Below, one piece after another: positions 1 to 7,400 of a DNA stretch of 23,470 bases (positions within the stretch are counted from its first letter, which is position 1; each line of letters begins with the position of its first letter). This stretch comes from Lachnospiraceae bacterium (GTDB lineage: Bacteria; Bacillota; Clostridia; Lachnospirales; Lachnospiraceae). The position numbers and the translations under genes were made by a program. Location: positions 1 to 23,470 of the forward strand of contig VSND01000068.1 in NCBI GenBank assembly GCA_009774145.1, in the 5' to 3' direction. A model generated the notes under the pieces. The model was not told the origin of the DNA, made no database searches, and was given only the letters and a program-made list of their open reading frames with translations.

Positions 1-36
1 CATATAAAATGGATGAAATTGATCCAGACGAAGCAA

Positions 37-64
37 CAACTATTTAAACTATCAACTATTTAAT
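37..64 (+). repeat. Imperfect 16-bp tandem duplication at the broken cyclase 5' end
   Basis: CAACTATTTAA occurs at 37-47 and again at 53-63, a 16-bp period. A 16-bp duplication shifts frame by one, and the TAA stop at 45-47 lies in the first copy, directly before the open cyclase frame. Two upstream reading frames also end here, at 47 and 63. Removing one copy on paper does not by itself restore a start, so its role is uncertain. Confidence 0.4.
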
Positions 65-746
65 ATTCGTTATACTAGATGCAAATGATAATGATTATGA
101 AGACAATAAAAACAGTATACCATCTCGAGATAAACTTACATATAAAAATGGATATTATGTTAATGTAACAGCGATCTTTATTGATATTGTGGATTCATCT
201 AAATTGACGGATGGCAATAAGAGACCAACGCTAGCAAAAATGTATAGAGCATTTTTGTCAGAATGTGTAGCAATTATGAATTCATGGGAAATGTGTAAAG
301 AGATTAATATTAATGGGGATTGTGTTTGGGGAGTTTTTGAAACCCCCAAAAAATCAGATGTCGATAATGTGATTTCAGTAGCAGCACAGCTTAATAGCAT
401 GATTAAAATTCTTAACTACAAATTAAAGAAAAAGAAATATGATACTATATCGGTGGGAATAGGAATTGACGATGGACGTGCATTGATGGTAAAAGCAGGT
501 TATTCTGGAAGTGGAATTAATGAAATTGTTTGGATGGGAGATGTTGTGAATACGGCTTGTCACTTAGCAAATAAAGCGGGGAGAGGAATTCGCGATAGAA
601 TTATTGTAACAGAACAGATTTATAGTAACTTAAACGATAAGCATAAAGAAATGCTATCAAGTTATACTGATGGAACAACAACGAGATACGAAGGAAATAT
701 TTCTAGAACCGGTATGGAGAATTGGTATAAAGAAAATTGTAAATAA
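48..746 (+). CDS. Pycsar-type class III nucleotide cyclase (PycC-like), 5' end broken or start unclear
   Basis: The open frame encodes a class III adenylate/guanylate cyclase-fold domain. The first metal-binding Asp lies in the FIDIVDSS motif (codon 183-185) and the second in ININGDCVWGVF (about 315). Later signatures are SVGIGIDDGRALM and GSGINEIVWMGDVVN. The motif set (SRDKLTYKNGYYVN before the first Asp, KRPTLAKMYRAFLSE after it) resembles Pycsar cyclases, which make cCMP or cUMP on phage infection. Oddity: the frame is open only from 48, after a TAA at 45-47, and holds no ATG, GTG or TTG before GTG 189. That GTG lies inside the catalytic motif, so starting there would delete the first Asp. 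Either a nonstandard start, a nonsense or frameshift mutation, or assembly error is involved. No TIR or membrane effector is seen downstream; one could lie before the window. Family assignment is fairly firm; activity is doubtful. Confidence 0.7.
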   Translation, partial: TINYLIFVILDANDNDYEDNKNSIPSRDKLTYKNGYYVNVTAIFIDIVDSSKLTDGNKRPTLAKMYRAFLSECVAIMNSWEMCKEININGDCVWGVFETPKKSDVDNVISVAAQLNSMIKILNYKLKKKKYDTISVGIGIDDGRALMVKAGYSGSGINEIVWMGDVVNTACHLANKAGRGIRDRIIVTEQIYSNLNDKHKEMLSSYTDGTTTRYEGNISRTGMENWYKENCK

Positions 747-1142
747 ATTTTATCTTGATATGTTCAAGTGTACGACCGTGAGGATAACAATAGAGATGGA
801 ACAAATCGGGCGAACCCATCCGGCAAATGACATACTATCTGTCCTCTTGTGCCGCAGGCTGTGGCACAATTACAACTTGTGTGATAAATGGCTGGAATTT
901 AGGCTTCCACCAAGAGTAAATTCTGCCTTTCGGAAATCAGAATCACTGCCTCAACACATGTGGAGTGTGTCGTGTTAATGTCGCGGGTGGAAAAGCAGGT
1001 GTGTAAGAGGCTTTGGGAACATTTCGAATGGCAAGCCTGAGTTGACAGAATGACTTTAGAGGCAGGTTGTATAGACAGGATTATTGTGGCTGACAGGATT
1101 GATATGGTAAGTTGGTATATAGATGTCAGATGTCCAACAACA
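747..1142. other. About 400 nt with no recognisable gene
   Basis: No convincing gene is seen between the cyclase and the regulator promoter. A plus-strand frame is open to 978 and encodes a short Cys/Arg-rich tail, but it overlaps the end of the cyclase, lacks a Shine-Dalgarno sequence and resembles nothing I know. The stretch is less AT-rich than the cyclase and contains one strong inverted repeat (847-869). It could be a decayed gene or the remnant of a mobile element. Confidence 0.4.
847..869. repeat. 23-nt inverted repeat
   Basis: Arms TTGTGCCGCAG and CTGTGGCACAA flank a single central G. All 11 positions pair if one G-T wobble is allowed. No T-run follows, so it is not a normal terminator. 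It could be a protein-binding palindrome or the stem of a structured RNA. Confidence 0.5.
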
Positions 1143-1143
1143 G

Positions 1144-1172
1144 TTGATTTCTATACAAGCTTTTGATATAAT
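1144..1172 (+). promoter_or_regulatory. Sigma-A promoter of the GntR-family gene
   Basis: TTGATT (1144-1149), a 17-bp spacer and TATAAT (1167-1172), with an extended -10 TG at 1164-1165. The predicted start of transcription is near 1179. An ATG at 1123 lies upstream of this promoter, which supports the ATG at 1207 as the gene start. Confidence 0.7.
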
Positions 1173-1206
1173 ATGGCTGGGAAAATTGCAGACAGGAGTT
1201 GATGAT

Positions 1207-1893
1207 ATGACCAAAGAAAAACGGTTATCAGACGATGTAGCTGATTCTATACTGTCCATGATTACGATAGAGAAAAGATTTAAAGCGGGAGATAAACTCC
1301 CGAATGAAAATGAGTTATCAGAGGAACTTGGAGTCAGCCGGACGACACTAAGGGAAGCCATAAGAATTCTGGCTGCCGGTAATGTTGTTGAGATTCAAAG
1401 GGGCAGAGGGACTTTTGTAAAAGAAAATTTTGAAGAAAATACTTTAGATGAGTTATCCGTATTGACTTCAGCGAAAATGAATGCCGATGATCTATATGAG
1501 ATGCGTCTGATTTTTGAGCCGGAGGCTGCCTATTATGCAACCTTGCGGGCTACAGAAAGTGAGCTTCAAAGGATTATATCCATTGGCGAAAATATAGAGC
1601 AGCTCATATTGGAGGATAAGGACAGGACACTGGAAGAACAGGCTTTTCATCGTTCCATTGCAAAGGCAACCCATAATGATTTTATGAACAAACTGATGCC
1701 TGTGATACAGGAAGCAATTGACAAGGGTGTAACCTTGTCGAAAAAGAAGAAAGCTGCATCAGAGGATACGGTTACGGATCACAGGATACTTATGAATTTT
1801 ATGAAAAGCAGAAATGCAGAGGGCGCAAGAAATGCTATGCGGATACACATTCTTCATGCGATAGAGCGGTTAGGGTTAGAAAAAACAGAATAA
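1207..1893 (+). CDS. FadR-subfamily GntR transcriptional regulator
   Basis: A 228-residue protein with an N-terminal winged helix-turn-helix (about residues 5-75; the stretch KLPNENELSEELGVSRTTLR and the wing QRGRGTFV are typical GntR features). An all-helical FCD ligand-binding domain follows (about 85-225), with the EMRLIFEPEAAYYA and FHRSIAKATHN segments that usually carry metal-binding or ligand residues. FadR-type regulators bind DNA as dimers and usually respond to organic acids or sugar acids; the ligand here is unknown. The start is chosen because AGGAG at 1194-1198 precedes ATG 1207 by 8 nt and the promoter lies just upstream. A methyltransferase gene follows after 37 nt and is probably co-transcribed. 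No catabolic operon stands next to it, so its target is not clear. Confidence 0.88.
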   Translation: MTKEKRLSDDVADSILSMITIEKRFKAGDKLPNENELSEELGVSRTTLREAIRILAAGNVVEIQRGRGTFVKENFEENTLDELSVLTSAKMNADDLYEMRLIFEPEAAYYATLRATESELQRIISIGENIEQLILEDKDRTLEEQAFHRSIAKATHNDFMNKLMPVIQEAIDKGVTLSKKKKAASEDTVTDHRILMNFMKSRNAEGARNAMRIHILHAIERLGLEKTE

Positions 1894-1930
1894 AGTTGTT
1901 TCATTGAGTAGTAATTTAACTGGTGAAAAA

Positions 1931-2602
1931 ATGAACATAGAAAAACAATTTAATCTGATCGCAGAAGAATATGACAGCAACCGAAGAAAGTTTATTCCCT
2001 GCTTTGATGACTTCTACAAAAATACAACGGAATTTATTGTTTCAAATATAAAGAAGCCAAAACAAATTGTTGATTTAGGTGCCGGAACAGGTTTATTAAC
2101 ATATTTCTGGTATCAGCAATGCCCTGATTCTAAATATGTGCTTGTGGATATTGCCGATGAAATGCTGAACGTTGCCCGAAAAAGATTTGAGGGTATTGAA
2201 AACATATCCTATCAAACCGAAAATTATATCCACAAGCTCCCCGATATTCTTTTTGATACGGTTATTTCAGCCTTATCCATTCACCATTTAGAGGATAAGG
2301 ATAAGAGGAAACTGTTTGCAAGAATATATGACAGTTTGCCGGATGGCGGCTTATTCGTAAACTATGATCAGTTTTGTGCAGGGCAGCCGGAAATGGATCA
2401 TTGGTTTCATTCTTTTTGGGAAAGCCAGTTAGCAAACAGTGGATTAACAGATAAAGACATAGAGTTATGGAAAGAACGCAGGAAATTGGACAGAGAATGT
2501 ACTGTCCGACAGGAAGTGGATATGTTGAAAGACTGTAGATTTAAAATGGTTAAGTGCGTCTATTCTTATCAAAAGTTTTCGGTGATTGTTGCCATTAAAT
2601 AG
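1931..2602 (+). CDS. Class I SAM-dependent methyltransferase
   Basis: A 223-residue protein starting MNIEKQFNLIAEEYD. Motif I VDLGAGTGLL binds S-adenosylmethionine. VLVDIADEML gives the acidic residue at the end of strand beta-2, and FDTVISALSIHHL is the post-II motif found in UbiE/COQ5-like small-molecule methyltransferases. The C-terminal half has EMDHWFHSFWESQL, common in uncharacterised Firmicute members. The acceptor substrate cannot be read from the sequence. ATG 1931 is preferred over TTG 1904 because homologues usually begin at the conserved N-terminal helix, although the Shine-Dalgarno is weak. It lies 37 nt after the GntR gene on the same strand, so the regulator and enzyme may form a two-gene unit. 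Confidence 0.85.
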   Translation: MNIEKQFNLIAEEYDSNRRKFIPCFDDFYKNTTEFIVSNIKKPKQIVDLGAGTGLLTYFWYQQCPDSKYVLVDIADEMLNVARKRFEGIENISYQTENYIHKLPDILFDTVISALSIHHLEDKDKRKLFARIYDSLPDGGLFVNYDQFCAGQPEMDHWFHSFWESQLANSGLTDKDIELWKERRKLDRECTVRQEVDMLKDCRFKMVKCVYSYQKFSVIVAIK

Positions 2603-2787
2603 TGTATCAGGATATTGGATTCCTGCTTGGCCTCTGCCGTGTTCCGAAGTGAGGGAGAGACCGGATGCCAGGTGATATGGCATCTGGTCAGGCGGCATAC
2701 ACGCATGCATTTCACCTGGATGCAAAATGCTGCTGCAAGATTAGAGAACAGGGAGAACAGTAAGTTTCATACACGGACCGAAAGCGG

Positions 2788-2824
2788 CAGCTGCTGATGC
2801 GATACATATCGGCAGCTGTTTTTT
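2788..2824 (+). terminator. Rho-independent terminator candidate
   Basis: Arms CAGCTGC (2788-2794) and GCAGCTG (2812-2818) enclose a 17-nt loop and are followed by six T residues. It lies about 185 nt after the methyltransferase stop and could end the regulator-methyltransferase transcript. The loop is rather long. Confidence 0.5.
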
Positions 2825-2987
2825 GCGCCTGAGGGAGGAAGTGCCATTGAACTGATGAATATGGACCGGGAGCAGATCGGCAGGTCATGCATACATTATT
2901 ATTGTGTATCCGGCAGCCACAGGGAGCCGGGAACAGTTCGCCGGTATCTGGAAGCGGACAAAATATAATCGGAAACCATACAGATCA

Positions 2988-3013
2988 GGAAGGCGTACAA
3001 CCGTCTTCCTTTT
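2988..3013 (+). terminator. Terminator-like hairpin in the lysozyme leader
   Basis: GGAAGGCG (2988-2995) pairs with CGTCTTCC (3002-3009), eight pairs including one G-T, around a TACAAC loop, followed by TTTT. It sits only 33 nt before the lysozyme start, so it would act either as the end of an upstream transcript or as an attenuator. Confidence 0.45.
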
Positions 3014-3016
3014 GTA

Positions 3017-3034
3017 CCGGCACAAAGGCCGGAG
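3017..3034 (+). promoter_or_regulatory. Hairpin overlapping the lysozyme ribosome binding region
   Basis: CCGGC (3017-3021) pairs with GCCGG (3028-3032) around a 6-nt loop. The 3' arm includes the first bases of a GGAG element at 3031-3034. A second purine run AAAGGA (3036-3041) lies free, 4 nt before ATG 3046, so translation may still be possible with the stem formed. Confidence 0.3.
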
Positions 3035-3045
3035 AAAGGAAAATT

Positions 3046-4062
3046 ATGAGTGCAAGAGGGATTGATGTATCAGCCTATCAGGGAAAACCGGACTGGAAAC
3101 AGGTGAAACAAAGCGGAATGGAATTTGCCATTCTGCGGATTCTGAACAGTAAGGGGAAAGACACATCTTTTGAACATAATTATGCCGGCTGCAAAGCAGC
3201 CGGGATCCGCAGAGGCGTGTACCGCTACAGCTATGCACTGACTGAGGCGCAGGCTCAGAAAGAGGCCCGGGAGGTGATTGAGGCTCTGGCAGGAAGGAAG
3301 CTGGAACTTGGCGTCTGGCTGGATCTGGAATGGAGCAGGCAGCGGGCGCTGGGCTCTGCAAAAGTAAAGAAAATTGCCGGAGCGTGGATGAAAGTGATCC
3401 GGGACGCAGGATATGCGTGCAACATCTACTGCAACACGGACTGGTATAAGAACGTCTGCGGCGGTCTGAATGCAAAATACTGGATTGCCAGATATCCGGC
3501 AGAAGACGACGGGACCATAAAAGAATCCTTAAGACCGAACATGGGAGAAGTCGGCTGGCAATATTCCAGTAAAGGAAAGGTGTCCGGCATTTCCGGAAAC
3601 GTGGATATGGATATCTGTTATGATACCGTTGTTCCTGCACCGGAACCGGAGGAACCCATGGAAACCGTCTTATGGGATATGGAAGCAGTCAGGAGCCTGC
3701 AGGAGGCGCTGAACGCGGACGGTATCCGGGACGAGAACGGAAACCGGCTGCAGGTGGACGGCATCAAAGGAAACCGGACCAGTGCGGCGGTGGAGAAGAT
3801 ACTGCTGAAAGCGGGAGCGTTTGATGCTTCCAGAGGCAGATATACAGTAGGAAGCACCGGACAGGTCGTACAGTGGCTGCAGATGCGGCTCAATACGGTG
3901 ATCGGGGACCAGATTGTAAAACTGCTGGGAAAAGGGGTTGTTCCTGATGGGAAACTGGGTGCGGATACACATCTGGCCATTGGACTGTTTCAGGAAAAAC
4001 TGGAGTGGACTCCAGACTATATTGCAGGTGTGAAAACGGTGACGGAGCTGCTGAAAGCATAA
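3046..4062 (+). CDS. GH25 muramidase, phage endolysin-like
   Basis: A 338-residue protein with an N-terminal glycoside hydrolase family 25 domain (about residues 3-195), cleaving the N-acetylmuramic acid to N-acetylglucosamine bond of peptidoglycan. GIDVSAYQG gives Asp7, and WLDLEW gives Asp93 and Glu95 of the active site. WQYSS and GNVDMD mark the end of the barrel. A Pro/Glu-rich linker near 197-205 leads to a C-terminal region (about 210-338) with LQEAL, VDGIKGNRTSAAV and VGSTGQVVQWLQMRLN, which resembles peptidoglycan-binding repeats. No signal peptide is visible, as expected for a phage lysin released by a holin, but no holin or other phage gene is nearby. The start ATG 3046 has a close purine-rich site; the frame extends upstream without homology. 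Probably a prophage relic. Confidence 0.88.
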   Translation: MSARGIDVSAYQGKPDWKQVKQSGMEFAILRILNSKGKDTSFEHNYAGCKAAGIRRGVYRYSYALTEAQAQKEAREVIEALAGRKLELGVWLDLEWSRQRALGSAKVKKIAGAWMKVIRDAGYACNIYCNTDWYKNVCGGLNAKYWIARYPAEDDGTIKESLRPNMGEVGWQYSSKGKVSGISGNVDMDICYDTVVPAPEPEEPMETVLWDMEAVRSLQEALNADGIRDENGNRLQVDGIKGNRTSAAVEKILLKAGAFDASRGRYTVGSTGQVVQWLQMRLNTVIGDQIVKLLGKGVVPDGKLGADTHLAIGLFQEKLEWTPDYIAGVKTVTELLKA

Positions 4063-4065
4063 GCT

Positions 4066-4089
4066 CCGGAATTATCTCATCCGGTTTTT
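4066..4089 (+). terminator. Terminator of the lysozyme gene
   Basis: CCGGA (4066-4070) and TCCGG (4080-4084) enclose a 9-nt loop and are followed by TTTTT. It starts 4 nt after the stop codon. Confidence 0.65.
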
Positions 4090-4228
4090 GCCGTAATGGG
4101 AGAAGGTTACTGTTCAAATGTCTGCGGGCGTCCTGCCCTAAGCGCAGGCGGGGGCTGGAAGGAAATATGCCCATGGCGGGCGTCTGGGGCAGAACAGGAG
4201 TGAACAGGAACGAAAGAAGGCGGGGCTG

Positions 4229-4242
4229 TCAGAAGATTCTGA
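4229..4242. promoter_or_regulatory. 14-bp palindrome, upstream copy (candidate operator)
   Basis: TCAGAA-GA-TTCTGA is a perfect 6-bp dyad with a 2-bp centre. It ends 8 bp before the -35 element of the helicase promoter. A sister copy lies at 4344-4357. This layout suits a repressor or activator binding site; the regulator is unknown. Confidence 0.4.
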
Positions 4243-4250
4243 GATTTTGC

Positions 4251-4279
4251 TTGCTCTTTTATGGGATGTATTGTAGAAT
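4251..4279 (+). promoter_or_regulatory. Promoter of the helicase gene
   Basis: TTGCTC (4251-4256), a 17-bp spacer and TAGAAT (4274-4279). Predicted transcription start near 4286 gives a leader of about 130 nt that contains the second palindrome. Confidence 0.55.
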
Positions 4280-4343
4280 AAAAGCATCTATAAATATGAA
4301 CAAATTGTAAACATGCGCGTTTTTGTTCGAAAAAGCCGAATTT

Positions 4344-4357
4344 TCAGAATTTTCTGA
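4344..4357. promoter_or_regulatory. 14-bp palindrome, downstream copy (candidate operator)
   Basis: TCAGAA-TT-TTCTGA has the same half-sites as the copy at 4229-4242, 115 bp away. It lies in the untranslated leader, so the two copies bracket the promoter. As RNA it could form a 6-bp hairpin only with a very tight loop, so a DNA site is more likely. Confidence 0.4.
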
Positions 4358-4413
4358 CCATTACCCCCTGAAATCGGATCCGGAGATCATTGACGTCACA
4401 GTGCAGGAGCTGT

Positions 4414-7400
4414 ATGCAAAACATGACAGAAAAAGATAAAATATTGGAAGCATGGATCATGGTGGAACATTTATCGGAGGGGGACATCAGCCTCAGGGAT
4501 AAATCAGTTCTCACACTGGATGATCTGCATGGGCAGGATTTCTATTCCCTGTTTTTCCTTGAAATGCAAAAAAAGAAATTCACCTCCAGGCAAAAAGGAG
4601 GATTCGTTGTATATTTTGATATTTTCAGTTTTCAGGAAGTGGTGTCTATTCTTCGGGAACAATACCGTCTGAAGCCGACCGAAGAGGAGATCCGTTCTGG
4701 AAACAAGTTCAGTTTCGCGCTGTATTTTGACCGGAATTTTCATTTTCTGCAGGATATGACATTCTTTACAGAAAGCGCATACATAAGGTATTACAAAAAG
4801 GTTCCTCGTGAGAACGAATTCCGGGATTTTGAGGATCGTTTAAAAAAGCAGTTTTCGCAGGATTTTGATGAGACATCGGAGGCGCCGGATCAATTTAATG
4901 CGGCGATGCAGAAGGAACTTCTTCGATATGGAATCGATATAAAAAACTGCCGTATGCAGATTCTGAAAAATATAGAGACAGAGGCGACGAATCTGCATTC
5001 CTTTTTTATTGATGATCTGGAAAAGGCAAAGAAAATCGATACCGATCATCTGAATGCCTATTTATATGGAAATCAGGAACGGCGCATCAACCTTGACAGT
5101 AAAAAAGAATCCGTGAATTTCAACCCGCGTGCGTTTGAACAGATTCTGCAGCCAAAGAATTATCCGCTCGGAAGATTTCCCGGCAATACGGCCTATGCGC
5201 TTTCTTTGATGCAGCAGGTGGCGGTGAATTTATCCGTCGGTTATGACAGCCGCCAGATGCGAAGTGTCAACGGGCCGCCTGGTACGGGAAAAACGACGCT
5301 TTTGAAGGATATTTTTGCGCAGCTGGTTGTGCAGCAGGCATATGATATTGCGAAGCTTTCGGATCATCTCATCAGGGGAACGGAGGAGACGGTCTATTAT
5401 GAGCATGCATCCATCGGGGTGATTCCGGCGTATATTTCCGAAAATAATATCGTGGTTGCAAGTTCAAATAACGGCGCCGTTCAAAACATTGTAAATGAAC
5501 TTCCGCTGCGTAAGGAAATTGATGAAGCTCTGATCGGGGAACTGGAGCAGGCGGACTATTTTTATGAGATATCGAATGCAAAACTGTCGGCAGAGTGGAA
5601 AGAAAACGAGAGCGGAAAAAGACAGGAAGAGCTGGTGATGGAAGCCGGTCAGGGAGAAGAAAAATTCTGGGGAACATTTTCTCTGGAAGGCGGAAAATCC
5701 GATAACATGACCAACATTCTCACGAATATAAAGCACATTCATAAAGAGCTGGAAGAAATATATGTGCCGGATCCGGATATATACAAACAGTTTTTAAAAC
5801 AGTATGAAGAGGCAGAGGCGGTTCGGGCGGAGGCACAGGCATTTGCAGACAGTATCCGGGCGTTTCAGGACAGCGTTCAGAAGCTGGAGCAGGCCCGTAT
5901 CTCTTACCGGAGAGAATCCGGGGAGAAGGAGCGGCGGCTGTATGCAGAACTTCAGAGACTTGGGGAAACCGGTCAGGAATGCAGACGGCGGCTGGAACAG
6001 CTGTATCCCTGTCTGGAGGCGGCAAAAAGCCGCACAGAGACTGTTCAGAAGAGCAGAAACAGTCTGGAGCTGTGCCTTCAGGCGCACATGGGGCAAAAGC
6101 CCGGTTTCTTTGCGGGAAGGAAAGAGAAGGAGGAGTACAGGAGCAGATTAAATGAGATTACGGATGAACTTCTGGGATTAAAGGAAGAGGATCAGGAATG
6201 CAGCAGGCAGGAGCAGGAGATCAATAACGATATTTCCGTGTGCCGGTTGAAACTGATGCAGAGTACGGAAAAACAGGAAGAGCTGCAGAAGAAATTTGAC
6301 GGCTGGAAGAGAGCAGAAGAAGATAAAATCTCGGCTCTGGAGAAAAAAATCCGTGAATATGAAAGAATCAGAGACTGTGGGGCGAAGCCGCTGGATATGA
6401 ATCAGGATTATGACGATTTGCAGCTGTCCAATCCATGGTTTGACGAGTCGTACCGGATCGCGCAGTCGAAGCTGTTTATTGCCGCGCTTCGGGTCCGCAA
6501 ACAGTTCCTTTATGAAAACAGAAAGAATATCAGGGCAGCGTTCATCATCTGGAACCAGCCGGAGAAATATCTGGACCAAAAGCCCGTGATCGAAGCGGCG
6601 TGGAACTGGATCAATATGACGATTCCGGTGATCAGTTCCACATTTGCCAGTTTTTCCCGCATGTGCAGACACCTTGGACCGGAGACGCTTGGCCATCTGT
6701 TTATCGACGAAGCGGGACAGGCGCTGCCGCAGGCTGCAGTCGGCGCCGTCTACCGGAGCAGGCATGTGATGGTGGTCGGCGATCCTTCACAGATCAAACC
6801 GGTTCTTACGCTGGATTCCAGTACCCTTTCCATGCTGGGCAGCTGCTTTGGAGTGACGGAAAAATATTTATCTGCTGCGGCGTCTGCGCAGACTCTGGTA
6901 GACGCAGCGAGCCAGTATGGTTTTTACCGGAAGCAGGACCGGTCCGGGGATTCCTGGATCGGCATTCCGCTCTGGGTGCACAGAAGATGCCAGTATCCCA
7001 TGTTTACCATTTCAAATGTGATTTCCTACGACGGGTTTATGGTGCAGGGAATGAAGAATAACGGAAAAACAGGGTGGTTTGATATCGGCGGAAAGGCGAA
7101 CAATAAATACGTCAAAGAGCAGGGAGAATTTCTTCTGCAGAAGATCCGAAAGATGATGGAGCAGAATCCCAAAATCGCGGATAAAAAGGAAAAGGATGTA
7201 ATCTATGTGATTACACCATTCTCCAATGTTGCCTATCAGCTTTCGCAGAAACTGCGGAGTATCAATTTTACCAGATACGATGCGCCTGGCAGACCGACGA
7301 ATGTGGGGACGGTCCATACGTTTCAGGGAAAAGAGGCGCCCATCGTATTCTTCGTGCTTGGCGCCGATTCGCAGAGCAGCGGAGCGGCGCGCTGGGCGGT

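Larger units (their letters stand above)
2603..3045. other. Hairpin-rich intergenic stretch before the lysozyme gene
   Basis: No gene that I can support. Four separate hairpins are visible. The first (2660-2688) has 11-bp arms ACCGGATGCCA and TGGCATCTGGT around a 7-nt loop, with one G-T pair and no T-run. The others are at 2788-2824, 2988-3013 and 3017-3032 and are listed separately. A 37-codon frame from 2855 lacks a well-placed ribosome binding site and has no recognisable relatives. Confidence 0.5.

Noticed and set aside
670..978. 102-codon frame overlapping the end of the cyclase
   Set aside because: No ribosome site, overlaps the cyclase in another frame, and no recognisable domain. It could contain the relic of something, but this cannot be supported.
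765..1100. Possible 5' fragment of a group II intron (GTGTACGACC start and nearby hairpins)
   Set aside because: The 5' end does not fit the GUGYG consensus, and no domain V hairpin or reverse transcriptase is visible.
2855..2968. 37-codon frame starting MNMDREQIG before the lysozyme gene
   Set aside because: The nearest Shine-Dalgarno is about 16 nt away, the product resembles nothing known, and it lies in a hairpin-rich leader.
4005..4310. 101-codon frame after the lysozyme gene
   Set aside because: It runs through the lysozyme 3' end, its terminator and the helicase promoter, and has no ribosome site.
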